Below are positions 32,302 through 44,393 of a DNA stretch of 64,000 nt, piece after piece. Each line of letters starts with the position of its first letter. The stretch's first letter is position 1. The notes beneath the pieces are model-generated. The model was given only the letters and a program-made list of their open reading frames with translations, was not told the DNA's origin and made no database searches. The DNA comes from Calliopum simillimum. Its lineage: Eukaryota > Arthropoda > Insecta > Diptera > Lauxaniidae. The position numbers and the translations under genes were made by a program. Location of the stretch: contig OX638368.1 of assembly GCA_951812925.1 (NCBI GenBank), positions 78,660,909-78,724,908 of the forward strand, in the 5' to 3' direction.

Positions 32302-33054
32302 TAATATGTATGTATATATATATACATACATATAAAAGGTATCGTTTCCGCACCATTTATTAAAAAAAAAAATCGGTTTTTTCATATTTAAGAAAAACAC
32401 AAACAAAAACCGGAAACAGCAATAGATGTGATTTTTGATGCTTAATCCGAACCCGGTCGTAGAATTGCTCTATTACGTCTGGACTTTGAGATATCCTTAC
32501 GTAAATGTTTAAAGGACACCATTTTTTTTTTTTTCCTATTTTTGAAGTTATATAACAAGATAAGGTAATATTATACTATAAAATCTGGTATGGCAGTTAA
32601 TAGCCCTAGCTTTTTTCTTGAAAATTCAATTAAACTGATAACGATATCTTTTTTTTTTGTCGGAGATATCTTTACCTAAAAAGTTAAAAAAGTGCAAAAA
32701 CATGATTTTTAGCTATATTGGATGTTATATGCACACAGTGGGCTCCTACGTGTTTTGAGTTCGACTTTATTGACGACAAAATCGTGGTATGGGGATGTGT
32801 TTGTACTCATTTCAGGATTACAAAACTGCTTTAAGTAAAATCTGAGCTGATCGGTTTCGAAAGTTACACCCAATTACATGGGTTTTTATTTTCTACTGTA
32901 CAGTAACAAAAAGATTTAAATCAAAATGTCATGGATTCAACACGAAATCACGTAAAATTATTCGTGAGGACTAATGGAATCTAAAACTAGTAAGGGTGTA
33001 AACTTTGGCCTGGCCAAACGTTAAATACCCTACACTGCAGTATTTTTAAAATTT

Positions 33055-33235
33055 TGTTCATATGGGAGACGCCACGCCCTATTGTCTGAGTTCGTCTAGC
33101 TTTAGCTCAGAGCATGCATTTATAGTCCGTAGTATTTGAGTGAAATTTAGTTGGATTATCTAAAAAAAACGCGTTCAGTTTAGCGTTTTGAAACTTTTGC
33201 TTAAATGGGAGGTGCCACGCCCTCTTCAGTTTATT
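33055..33235 (+). repeat. Two units of the GGTGCCACGCCC tandem repeat
   Basis: TATGGGAGACGCCACGCCCT near 33061 and AAATGGGAGGTGCCACGCCC near 33205 with the AGCTCAGAGC and TTTGAGTGAAATTTAGTTGG landmarks of the 10485 array. It sits in the spacer of the large palindrome. Confidence 0.75.
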
Positions 33236-33377
33236 TTTCAGAGCTTGCGCTTACAATTTGTAGTATATATGTGTATGTCGGTTGCATTGTCGTGAAAAAT
33301 ACTCCAAAAGTTGCATTTTGAATATATTTTTTGTATGGGCGGTAGTCCGTTGACCGATTTCGCTCATTTTCAATCCC

Positions 33378-33427
33378 ACAGCCAGCCAGCCTGCCAGCCA
33401 GCCTGCCAGCCAGCCTGCCAGCCAGAC
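33378..33427. repeat. 12-bp minisatellite CCAGCCAGCCTG
   Basis: About four head-to-tail units of CCAGCCAGCCTG, ending in CCAGACAGACGG. The ORFs rich in GRLAGRLAG or QPACQPAC are translations of this tract. Confidence 0.9.
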
Positions 33428-35495
33428 AGACGGACATGGCTATATCGACTCTGCCACGCCTCCTTATCTGCGTTAAAAACGGAAGGACAAAGTGAATATA
33501 CCCTGGGTGTAGGGTATAAAAACAGGGTTCTGAAATCAAACCGTTGGTAGTTCCTTGCAATTTTGTAAAGAAACGGGTGTTTTTGCAAATTGACCCAAAA
33601 CCTTTAAAAATAACAAGAAATTAAGACAAAAAATGTCATTTATAATGGATTTGCCAAATCTAAGTCTGAATCCGGCGGCAGAATTGCTCTATCACATATA
33701 GTTTTTGAGATATTCTTACATAATAAAAAAACTAATGACGATTTTTCGTAATTTTTGATGTTATATAATAAGACCAGATAATTGTAAGTCATAAAACCTG
33801 ATACAGAAGATGAAAGATCCATTTTTTTTCTTTAAAATTCAATTTGAATTACAGCAATATCTTTTGTTTTTTCCAAAATATCTTAACCTTAAAAGTTGAA
33901 AAAGGGCTAAAAATTGGTTTTTGGCTATATTTGGGGTTAAATATAGGACGAATGAAATTGTTATGCTATTTTATATTAATTGCATTATTTAGTACTATTC
34001 TTAGTCTTCACAATGAGTTACAAAATGAGCTCATATTATTTTCCATTACAAAGCTATGATCATTTTAAAAAGACATTACATTTACATTTTCAGGTAAATT
34101 TGTATGAGAGCCCCCCTAGGAGGTTGTGATAAGGGACGGACATTTTAGAAACAAATGTTGAGGAGAGGAAAATGTAAGGAGTTGTTAATTAGTTTTTCCT
34201 TCATAGGGAACTTATTTATTATTTACTGCACAGTATAAAAGAAAAAAACATGTAATTGGTTGTAACTAACGAAACCGATCAGCTCCGATTTTACTTAAAG
34301 CAGTTTTATAATCCTGAAATGTGTGCGAACACATCCCCATACCCCGATTTTGTCGTCAACAAAGTCAAACTCAAAACACGTGGGAGCCCACTGTGTGCAG
34401 GACACACAAAATTTTTTTGTGAATTTCTATTACCAGAAGCATTTGGTACTTTCTATTCGCTTTAAATTGAGCTATCAAATGTTTATCTGCGAAGTTATGT
34501 TAACTTTAAAATCACACCATGAAACTCAAAGTGAAAATTCGCGGTTTTCGGCTATATTTGAGGTTGTACACAGTACGGAAGAAATTCGTCTGTTCTTTTT
34601 TAATAACCGACATTTAAAACCATTCTTTATCTTTAAAATGAGTTCCGAAGTGGTCTCTTGTAATTGTTTTCTAAAAAGTTATGACTATTTTAAGACGACA
34701 TGTTGCAGCAATATAAGGAATACTCGTACACTGTGAGTTTGCATTCCATAGTGTAATTTTTAAATGGTCATAACTTTGTGGAAAACAATCACAAGAGACC
34801 ATTTGATAGCTCATTTTGAAGGTAAATAATGGTTTCGAATGAGTTGGTTAGTAACAAAGAGCAGACGAATTTCTTCCGTACTGTATACAACCTCAAATAT
34901 AGCCGAAAATCGAGATTTTTCACTTTAAGTTTCATGGTGTCATTTTAAAGTTAACATAACTTTGCAGAGAAATATTGCAGATAAACATTTGATAGCTCAA
35001 TTTAAAGCGAAAAGAAAGTACCAAATGCTTCTGGTAATAGAAGTTCACAAAAAAATTTTGTGGGTCCTGCATATAACATCCAATATAGCTAAAAATCGAG
35101 TTTTGCACTTTTTTAACTTTTTAGGTAAAGATATCTCCGACAAAAAAAAAGAAGATATCATTATCAGTTTGATTGAGTTTTCAAGAAAAAAGCTAGGGCT
35201 ATTAACTGTCACACCAGATTTTACGGCATAATATTACCTTATCTTGTTATACAACTTCAGAAATAGGAAAAAAAATGGTGTCCTTTAAACATTTATGTAA
35301 GGATATCTCAAAGTCCAGACGTAATAGAGCAATTCTATGACCGGGATCGGATTAAGCATCAAAAATCACATCTGGAATGGCTATTGCTGTTTCCGGTTTT
35401 TGTTTGTGTTTTTCTTAAATATGAAAAAATCGATTTTTTTTTTAAAATAAATGGTGCGGAAACTATACCTTTTATATGTATGTATGTATGTATTA

Positions 35496-36501
35496 GGGTG
35501 GGCCAAATTGTATGGAGGAAATTTTATCGACCTCGGCTACCCCCCTATGTGAAAGTTCATTCAATTCTAAGAATATTTGCCCATAGAACTATATCTCTGC
35601 GTTCAACTTTAGTTCGGCGCATTTTTGATCGAAAATTGTACCATTCATCAATATTTTTTTTTATTTTCATACTAAATTTTAAAAATTTTTATAAAGACAA
35701 AAGTAATGTCATTATATGATTTGGCTGGTATTCTGTCAGTAATCAATTAAATTGGGTTCTGTTTACATAAAAAGTTTACTTGATAGAGTGGAATTGATGC
35801 TATATATTTAAAAAATGATATGAGTCAAATAGCCGATTATTATGACCGACTTTCAAAATAAACGATTCATATTTTTGGATGAATTTTTTCAAAAAAAATA
35901 CCAACCTAGGCTGAAAGTTCATTCAATTCTATGAATATTTGCCCAAGGAACCATACCTCTACGTTCAAGTTTAGTTCGGCGCATTTTCGATTGAAAATTT
36001 TACCTTAATATTCAATTGAAAATGCGCCGAACTAAAGTTGAACGTAGAGGTATGGTTCCTTGGGAAAATATTCATAGAATTGAGTGAACTTTCAGCCTAG
36101 GTTGGTGTTTTGTTTGAAAAAATTCATCCAAAAATATGAATCGTTTATTTTGAAAGTCGGTCATAATAATCGGCTATTTGACCCATATCACTTTTTTAAA
36201 TATATAACATCAATTCCACACCATCAAGTGAACTTTTTATGTAAACAGAACGCAGTTTAATTGATTACTGACAGAATACCAGCCAAATCATATAATGACA
36301 TTACTTTTGTCTTTATAAAAAATTTTTAAAATTTAGTATGAAAACAAAAAAAAAATATTGATGAAAGGTACAATTTTCGATCCAAAATGCGCCGAACTAA
36401 AGTTGAACGCAGAGGTATAGTTCCTTGGGCAAATATTCATAGAATTGAATGAACTTTCACATAGGGGGGTAGCCGAGATCAGTTTTTAAATCGGCCCACC
36501 C
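35496..36501. mobile_element. 1.0 kb MITE, family TA-GGGTGGGCC (copy 2, right arm)
   Basis: GGGTGGGCCAAATTGTATGG at the left and GGGTGGGCCGATTTAAAAAC inward from the right, bordered by TA at 35494-35495 and 36502-36503. It is the mirror image of 31200-32301 at the same place in the other palindrome arm, with an extra short hairpin near 36000. Confidence 0.8.
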
Positions 36502-36793
36502 TAGTATGTATGTATGTATATTATATATGCACATGTATATATTACACATATATACATATACAATTATATATATGTACGTATATACATATATATGTGTACA
36601 TAATATGTATATAAACACCGAGACATACTCAAAAATCGTTAAAAAAACTAAAATGTCGAAAAAAAAAAAACGGCTGGACGTTCGATTTCGCGGTTCGCGG
36701 ATTTAGATACTAGAAGGGTCCCCCAACATTATCCTTGAAAAAAATCGCGGGTGGTATTTCAAAAAGTTAAAATTTTTTAAAAACCACCGTGAG

Positions 36794-37134
36794 CTTGTAT
36801 AAAAGACGCATGAAATTGTTTTGCTCTTTTCTGTTATATACATCATTAAGAATTGTTCTTCGTCTTAGAAGTGAGCTAAGTATAAATTTTGTGTTTTTTT
36901 TTTTTTTTTAAATATGACCATTTGAAAATGATACCATATAGAGAAAAATCATATGAGAACCTACTACGATTTTTAACTTTCATGTATCATTTTATAGTGG
37001 TTATAACTTTTTTTAAAGAAAAATCACACATAACTAGTTTCAAAAGAAAAGTAAGTCTTCCATACTAATTCGAAAATCATGTGTTTGAACATTACAAACT
37101 TTTATCAGAATTTAGGAGTATATATGGGTGATTC
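36794..37134. repeat. Ladder-family fragment
   Basis: Blocks such as GACGCATGAAATTGTTTTGC, TCTTCGTCTTAGAAGTGAGC and a GGTTATAACTTTTTTTAAAG block continue the ladder motif order. No gene. Confidence 0.45.
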
Positions 37135-39212
37135 TTAGATAACTGTGCTTTTTCGAGTTGTAAAATTGGCAGATAATTTTTTTGGATTTTTGCAAGTTTC
37201 TTCATGCTATCTTGTGTAAACACACTCTTAAAACTCACCTTTTAAGTAGATCAACTACAAGTGTGAATTAACGGCTTTGAGGTCGAAATTAAGAAATTTT
37301 GCTGCCACGTTTGTGACATTTTAGCCACTGTATGGAAAAATGATGGTTTTGAAGCGTTTTGATGAGAGATATATTGCATATAATGACAAATTTACACTTC
37401 AAAACTTATTTTGCGACGGTGCCATGTCTCCAGTGGTCGATTTTTTTTATACCCTACCGCCCTAAAGATCAACTATGGTTTCCTGTCCTCTGTTTTTATA
37501 GCCGTTTATGGTGGATTAGAATCTTCTAATTACGAATCTGATCTTGATTTTTTTCTATTACATCAATATCCTTAGATATCCTTGCTCAAAAGTGAAAAAA
37601 TCACAGTTTTGACACCTACTTAATAAAAACAACAACAAGTTAAATTAATTTTTGTCAATGGATTCTGACAGCCGAATTTATTATCAACTAGACATAATTT
37701 GCCGTTTTTCAATTGGATTCGCAGTTTCCGATTTATAAGCCTTTTAAAAAAAGAATACCTCTCAATAACACACAAAGGATTTTCTGGACCGAAAAATTAA
37801 CAAAAATGGTAAGTTCTATTATTTTTATCAAACATATAATTTATCACAAAAATTTAAAGTCCTTGCAGGCTAAAATCGGATGAAAAAATAAGGCTCTATT
37901 GTAAATTTAGTGAATGAACAGATGAAATTTTGATTCTGTTAATTTGCAAAGCAGTAGTTTAGTAGGGTCATTCACTAAATCTAGCATAGAACTGTCATTT
38001 TTCATGCGATTATGGTCTGCAAGGTCTCGAAATTTTTGTAATTAAATGTGTTATTGATAAAAATAATAAAACTTGATTTTTTGTAACTTTTCGGTCTCGA
38101 AAAATCCTTTGTATGTTATCGAAAGATATCCTTACTTTAAACGCTTATAACTCGGAAGCTGGGAATCCAATTGAAAAACAGTAAACTATATCTTGTTGAC
38201 AATAAATTTGGCTGTCTGGATCCATTGACAAAAATTAATTTTACTTGTTGTTGTTTTTGTTCTATAGCTTTAAGTTGATGTCAAAACAGTGATTTTTTCA
38301 CTTTCGAGCAAGGATAACTCAGGATTCTGATGGTGTAAAAAAATTTTTGTATTAAAAACATAATTAATAGCCTTCAACTAAACATCTGTATACTCAAACT
38401 TAATATCGAAATATGTTTTTTGCAGACTGATAAAAAGTGCCACGTTTGTGACATTTTTGATGCGCCACGTTTGTGACATTTTTGTAGTTTATCGCTCATT
38501 GTAAAGCACGCCTTTGAGTTCAAGATTTTTCCGAAAGAATTTGGGGTCATGTCTGCAAATCCTACGAAAAAATTATTTCATGCATAAAATAGAATGTACT
38601 ACCTGGGAGTGCCGAGTGCCACGTTTGTGACCATAATTTTAAGAAAAAACTGTTTTTGTTTATAAACTGCCCTATAAAACGCAAACGGATTTTTTTTTGG
38701 ACGCCCCTGGACATGATAACCTTTGGGTGATGGATAGTGATCAGAATTAATGCATATGTATTGCAATCTATTGACTGAAACAGTAGTACCATGCAGTAGT
38801 ATCATAATGCTTTCAAGAAATTTTTTTTTTCCAAAACTAGGGGACAGTTTTCAATTCGAAATCGTGCCCTCTAAAATTTATTTAAAACTGCAGATGAGCT
38901 CAGAAAATTGTAGCCTTAAGTATTTTCTTAATATGTGTAGTAACTTGTTTTCTGTTCTATTTCCGTTTTTAGGTCGTTTTTCATCGTTTTGTGTATAAAA
39001 AGTAGGGGTAGGACATGCCACGTTTGTGACATTTGGGGTGTATTTCCAAACTTTCACAGTAGACCAATAATTATTTGGTGGTAAAATTGATCCGCTCTAT
39101 TAGAAAAACATAGTTTCAAACTTATAGCGTAATTTTTTGTGAAAAAAAAAGCCTGCTGTATAGGTGAAATCGCCAGGGGACACAAAAAGTACAGTTATCT
39201 GAGAATCACCCA
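37135..39212. mobile_element. 2.1 kb TA-flanked element with iterated GCCACGTTTGTGACATT word
   Basis: TGGGTGATTCTTAGATAACT at the left and TGGGTGATTCTCAGATAACT inward from the right, next to TA (37133-37134 and 39213-39214). The word GCCACGTTTGTGACATT is near 37304, 38440, 38462, 38617 (variant) and 39017. An internal inverted pair around 37560-38340 includes TAGACATAATTTGCC/AGTAAACTATATC and TGTTGTTGTTTTT blocks. No recognisable transposase. Its unoccupied sites serve as controls for insertions in copy 2. Confidence 0.75.
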
Positions 39213-39214
39213 TA

Positions 39215-40230
39215 TATATATTCTATCTTAAGTAGCTTTTTTCAAAAAGCTTTTTAAACAGTTTGTTTCAAGGACTGAAAATTTAACACTTCAAAATCAC
39301 AGTTCAATTTAATTTAACGAGCCATTTTCAAAAAACTCGGTTTTCTTATCTTACTTAAATCACATTAATTGTGAAACCTCATTATAAATAAAAATTTTAT
39401 CGTAATCTGATTTTGACATTTCATAAGTGCTCTCGATGCTGCCACCCATATTTTTTTAGATGTACTTAATTCAATGCGGGAAAGTACTTTTTGGAGATCG
39501 AAAGTACATTTTCAATCAGCCACACTTACAAAAAAAATAAAATAGCCCAATAGTCCGTGACACCTTGTGGAAAATCGTGGTGTCACAAAAATCTGATATT
39601 TTTTCGGTGTCACAGACAAAAACTGAGTGTCACATGTGACACCGAAAGTGTCACAATGGCAACGCTGGGTATTTTTCTTCCATAAAAAGATAAAAGTGCA
39701 TACTTTTTTGTTAAATCTTCCTATTTCAAATACCGAGACTGATGTTCTTGTACTTTTGAATTAAAATGTCCTTTCTTGTATTTAACCTCGAACGGTAAAA
39801 AGGTAAATTTTTTTTTATGTTTTGTTTCTTTTATTTAACCGCGAACGGTAAAAATGTTCACCATTTTATTTTTTCAATAAAAATTTTACTGAAATCTCGC
39901 TTGACTATACGAACAAACGTTATGAAGCCGCCTTGCAACTTGCAATTCGCACTTGACAAATTTGTAAGGTTAGAAACCAAAAAATTCACGTGAAGTGGCC
40001 ATGAATAACACTCAAAGACACCTAGCAACAAGTTCTTTTATCACATTTACGTCACTAAAAAGTCTATTATGAAATTTAACAAAATATGTATTCATACATA
40101 TTGTCTCACATGTCACAAATTCATTACCAACTCAATTGGTATCACACTCATTTTATAACAATAAGAACGCGTCAATTAAAACTATAGCAACTAAATTAAA
40201 AACTAAACTAAAAGACTGATAGTATTAATC
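39215..40230. other. Repeat fragments between two copies of the CACGTTTGTGAC family
   Basis: 39540-39665 carries five GTGTCACA-type words (CGTGACACC, GGTGTCACAAAAA, GGTGTCACAGAC, GAGTGTCACATGTGACACC) and ends GGCAACGCTG, inverted relative to 29830-29915. ATTTAACC(T/G)CGAACGGTAAAAA occurs twice near 39785 and 39840. No gene. Confidence 0.45.
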
Positions 40231-40523
40231 TGGGTGATTCTTAGATAATTGTACTTTTTTTAGGCTTTTTTCCACAAAAAACGACACTATAGTTTAGGAA
40301 TTATGTTTTTCTAATAGAGTGGATCAATTTTACAACCAAATAATTATTGGTCTACTGTGAAAGTTTGCAAATATACCACAAATGTCACAAACGTGGCATG
40401 TTTTAAAAAAATATAACAATGAAAAACGACCAAAAAACGGAAGTGGAACAGGAAACAAGTTATTATACACATTAAGTAACTACTTAAGGCTACCATATTC
40501 TGAGCTCATCTGCAGTTTTAAAT

Positions 40524-40918
40524 CAAGGGTGTCAGCGTAGAACAAAAGTGAGCCAATTTTGGCTCGACTACAACAAAAATAATATTTCAATGTTATGCAA
40601 ATTTGGCAGAAATACAACAATCACAGAAATAATTTTTGTTGTTATTTTTTGAGCTTGTCAAAATTTCGCGGAACTAAACATTTATGAAAAATTGGTTTTG
40701 TTGTTTCGCATAGAAAAAAACAACAAATAATTTTTCGTGTGTGTTGTAGTTCTCAGAATTTTTAGAAATTATTGAAATATTGTTGTTGTTATAAACGAGC
40801 CACCAAGAAAACAACAAAAAATAGTTTTTCTAATTGTTGAATTTGAATTTGTTGTAAAAAAAGAAAATTTTGCGCTGACAGCGCTTGGCTCAGTGATTTT
40901 AAAACGCTGACACCCTTG
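40524..40918. mobile_element. 395 bp hAT-type MITE, 8-bp duplication TTTTAAAT
   Basis: Ends CAAGGGTGTCAGCGT at the left and CAAGGGTGTCAGCGTTTTAA inward from the right. TTTTAAAT is duplicated at 40516-40523 and 40919-40926, while the homologous site in the other copy (inverted, about 38880-38888) has it once. The interior has many short GTTGT/ACAAC words. 8-bp duplications with CA(R)GGGTG ends are typical of hAT elements. Confidence 0.85.
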
Positions 40919-42061
40919 TTTTAAATAATTTTTTGAACTCGCAATTCCGAATTGATATCTGTCCTCTAGTTCCCTGTCCTTGAAGACATTATGCTACTGC
41001 AATACACATGTGTTAATTCTGATCACTATCAGTCATCCGCGAAAAAATCTATTTGCGTTTTATAGGGAAACTATGGTCACAAACGTGGCACTCGGCACTC
41101 CCAAAGTTTCAAAGTTTATTGCCCAAAATAAATTCATAGCTACATATTTTTTTTAATTTTAAAGCTTAAAGCTTATACATTATTTCCTAACAAGCAATTG
41201 CTTTTATCTAGGAGTTCATTAACTTATCTAATTATAAATTTTTCTCGGCACTCCCAGGTAGTAGGGTAGAACGGGGTTAAATCGCCACGGGGTTAAACAA
41301 CCAATTGCCTCTAATTTTTTTTAATAAAGTCGAATTGAACCACCGTTGGTACAGTAGAAAGTGATCGATACAACGCAACTTTGGCAAAAGGTCCCACTAC
41401 CGCACGTGTATTATAACCTGAGTTCTGACGAAAGAAAGATTTGGCGCGTCCTCGCCGCAAAATTTTCAGTCGACAAAAGTTCAAAATTCCACAAATCAGT
41501 GAAGTGCAGAAAGAAAGGTAAGTGTTTTCTATGAGCAAAATTACATGCTGAATTCAAATCTGTAATTGCTTTTACTATCTAAATTTAAATTTGTTAAAAA
41601 GTTATTCGCCTTAAAATAAACAAAGGCACGTGGGGTTAAATAACCAGAAGGAGAAACAGGCATTGGTGACCACGGTAATGTCGGAAAAAAAGATTCTAAA
41701 GAAATTTTCCGAGCAAAAACCAAGACACGGCAGCCAAAAACAATACTCATTGCTCCAAAAGAGGTCGTCCAAGAAAAGTAGTATAAGTTGAGGAAAGTGA
41801 CGCCAGCGATTAATGAAGCTCAAGAGAAACTTTTCCAAGTTAATTTTGTTCTTTTGTAGAATTCTTATAAAATAAAAACCCTTAAAATGACAATGTTGGT
41901 TACTTTTATTATAAAAAGAAAGTTTGGTTGTTTAACCCCACCTGGTGGGGTAAAACAACCATTTCACACTTTTTGTTCAAATGCAAATACCGGATAAACA
42001 ATCCGAGTTTGAAAAAAAAATTTTCGTATGAATTTTGTAACAAAGGGTTCAACGAACCAGG

Positions 42062-44063
42062 CACGGTGCTCTTGAACAGTCGATAGGTTTTTTGGCTATG
42101 TGGAGAAAATCTGTGAATGGGTTTTCATTTGTATTAGTTTAGTGGGCTGGAAAATGCAAACCCCGAAATCGTAGCTGATCATCCCCGCGAAATATCGCCA
42201 AAAAATACATATCCCATATAAAAAAAAAAAAATCGAAAAAAAACGCAACAAACAAATATAAAAATAGTTATATTTAATGTATTTTGCAATGTTGAATCTG
42301 AATCCGGCCTTAAAATTGCTATATCTCTCTCGGTTTTTGAGATATCTTAGCCTAAACAAGGAAAAAAAGCCGACGCTATGTTTTATTGTTGTATTTTGGA
42401 GCTATATAACAGGACGTATATCCGTAAATACTGATGCAGAAATGGATAGCTTTAATCAATCTTCTAAACCTAATTCAAGTAATGTCGATATCTTTATTTT
42501 TCTCGGAGATATCCTAACCTAAAAAGTGCAAAAAACGTGTTTTGTCATTATTTCAGTCTACGATATTTCAGAGAAAAATTAAGCTATTGACATAATTAAA
42601 ATGCGATTTTAAAGAAAAAGATTGGAGCTTTCAGATAATGTATCGGATTTTGCGTATGAATGTCCTATATTCTAGTTATATAGCTTCAAAATAAAGCGAA
42701 AACGGTATTTTTTCCTTGTTTAGGCTAAGATATCACAAAAACCAAGAGAGATATAGCAATTTTAAGGCCGGATTCAGATTCAGCATTGCAAAATACATTG
42801 GGTGCTATTATTGATTCCGTTCGATAAGGAAATTTTCGCGGAAAGAAATATCGTTCGATATGAAAACTACTATTCTTGATTCCGACAGTAGAGGAATATC
42901 GAACGAGAATAATGGGAACCCTGAAATAAGAACATCTCTAACATTTTGACAGATGACAAAGGATAAAAAATAAATAAAAATGTCAACAAAGAAAAATTAT
43001 GAATCTTTGATAATTTTTTGTAAATTTCATGTGGATAAAATAGCTTTTTCAGTGCGATTTAAAGATTAATTCTCTATACATTTTAGAGTTCGGTGAAGTC
43101 GCGTGTTTCTATAAAGTTGTTTTTTGTAAAAAAGTGTTTGTTGAAAAATTTTTTTTTTCCATTGATTACATTGCATCGTTTGATCACCGCAGCGAGGGTT
43201 GGATGTGAAAGTGACTTCTTCTATATGAGTTGTATATCTAATCAATATAAAGATGAATTGTTTTCTTTTTTTAATAAAATAAAATTAAATGTGTTTTATG
43301 AATTTTGAGTTTTATTTTAAAAATAAATTTTGTAATTTTTAATTAAACCGACTATTGTGTAGTAGTAAAGTGTTTAAAATTGATATTTAATATTTAGCTT
43401 GATTTCCTTATCAATAAAAAGAGCAAAATTATCAAAAAAGCATACATTTTTAACTTTTTATAGTCTTTCCGCCACAAAAATTTCGCGGAAGGAAAATACT
43501 GAAATATATCTTTCCGTCGGAATCAAGAATACACAAAAATGAGCGTCACTTCGATGTCAGGGTTGTTAAATTTGTCAAATTATTTGCGGAAACAAGAATG
43601 CCAAATTTATCTGTTTTGCGGAACAGTGATGACAGATGTATCTACTTTTCGGAATCAAGAATAGCAAAATTTGCTTCCGCGCGGAAAATGCTTTCTGACG
43701 GAATCAATAATAGCACCCAATAATGCCAAATTTATCTGTTTTGCGGAACAGTGATGACAGATGTATCTAATTTTCGGAATCAATAATAGCAAAATTTGCT
43801 TCCGCGCGGAAAATGCTTTCCGACGGAATCAAGAATAGCACCCATTAAATATAACTATTTTTATATTTGTTTGTTGCGTTTTTTTTTCCGATTTTTTTTT
43901 TTTTTTTATATGGGATATGTATTTTTGCGATATTTCGCGGGGATGATCAGCTACGATTTCGGGGTTTGCATTTTACAGACCACTAAACTAATAAAAATGA
44001 AACCCCATTCACAGATTTTCTCCACATAGCCCAAAAACCTATCGCCTGTTCAAGAGCACCGTG
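42062..44063. mobile_element. Ladder-family palindrome with CACGGTGCTC ends
   Basis: CACGGTGCTCTTGAACAG at the left mirrors CTGTTCAAGAGCACCGTG at the right, and CAGG is repeated at 42058-42061 and 44064-44067. The arms include TCGTAGCTGATCATCCCCGC, GGAAAAAAAGC/CCTTGTTTAGGC and the GAATCCGGCCTTAAAATTGC ladder block. The right arm is split by the element at 42800-43843. Confidence 0.8.
42800..43843. mobile_element. 1.04 kb element with ATT duplication, family GGGTGCTATTATTGATTCCG
   Basis: GGGTGCTATTATTGATTCCG at 42800 mirrors CGGAATCAAGAATAGCACCC ending at 43843. ATT is duplicated at 42797-42799 and 43844-43846, and the inverted partner arm (about 42265-42285) shows the site with ATT once. TTGATTCC/GGAATCAA words recur near 42813, 42885, 43520, 43655, 43705, 43780 and 43825, and a segment from TTTATCTGTTTTGCGGAACA to ATAGC is tandemly duplicated (about 43600 and 43730). 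A 71-codon frame (43093-43308) matches nothing. A 3-bp duplication fits Harbinger-like elements. Confidence 0.8.
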
Positions 44064-44393
44064 CAGGAACAGTTGAAATTTTCAAATTATTATCATAAAC
44101 AAAGTTTTTACAGAGTGCCAAACACAAAAGTGGTTGTTTAACCCCGTTCTACCCTATATATTATTTTATACATGAAACAATTTTTTTGTAGGTTTTGAGC
44201 TTAGCAAGATATTTTTATTAAAAACTCTGTCAATGACGCGAGTTCAACACTGGTGATATTTGCCTACTGTTTTTTTAAAATTATGAATTTTATTTTGCCT
44301 TAATATTGGAAAATATTGAGCATTTTATTGCACAAAATGAAATTTTCAATATACATACTTAATATTGTACTGTACGTACAAAAAGTATTCATT

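Larger units (their letters stand above)
30905..36793. mobile_element. 5.9 kb ladder-family palindrome with nested elements
   Basis: CTCACGGTGGTTTTTAAAAA at 30905 is mirrored by the inverse ending at 36793, and the arms stay inverted copies inward (CCCTTCTAGTATCTAAATCC, CCATTTTTTTT..CCTATTTTTG, ATCTGGTATGGCAGTTAA, CACACAGTGGGCTCC blocks) to about 32940 on the left and 34200 on the right. The centre (32940-34200) is a non-palindromic spacer with a two-unit tandem array and a minisatellite. Each arm carries a copy of the same TA-flanked MITE. The longer open frames here are palindrome sequence, not genes. Confidence 0.8.
41264..44154. mobile_element. TA-flanked element with iterated GGGGTTAAACAACC word
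   Basis: GGGTAGAACGGGGTTAAA at the left and GGGTAGAACGGGGTTAAACA inward from the right, with TA at 41262-41263 and 44155-44156. The empty site is at about 38585-38605 (inverted) with one TA. Word copies: 41273, 41290, 41632, 41926 (inverted), 41946 and 44133 (inverted). A complete foldback (42062-44063) is inserted inside. Without it the element is about 0.9 kb. Confidence 0.85.
40231..44200. mobile_element. Second, inverted and nested copy of the CACGTTTGTGAC family
   Basis: It starts TGGGTGATTCTTAGATAATT at 40231 and follows 39212 back to about 38540 in reverse complement, with the word near 40379 and 41083. It is interrupted by a hAT-type MITE (40524-40918), a local duplication of CTCGGCACTCCC (41090-41250), and the element at 41264-44154. 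The copy resumes at 44155 (TATTATTTTATACATGAAAC against TCTATTTTATGCATGAAATA) and fades by about 44200. Confidence 0.75.

Noticed and set aside
33231..33588. Proteins rich in GRLAGRLAG or QPACQPAC
   Set aside because: Translation of the CCAGCCAGCCTG minisatellite in all frames; no independent support.
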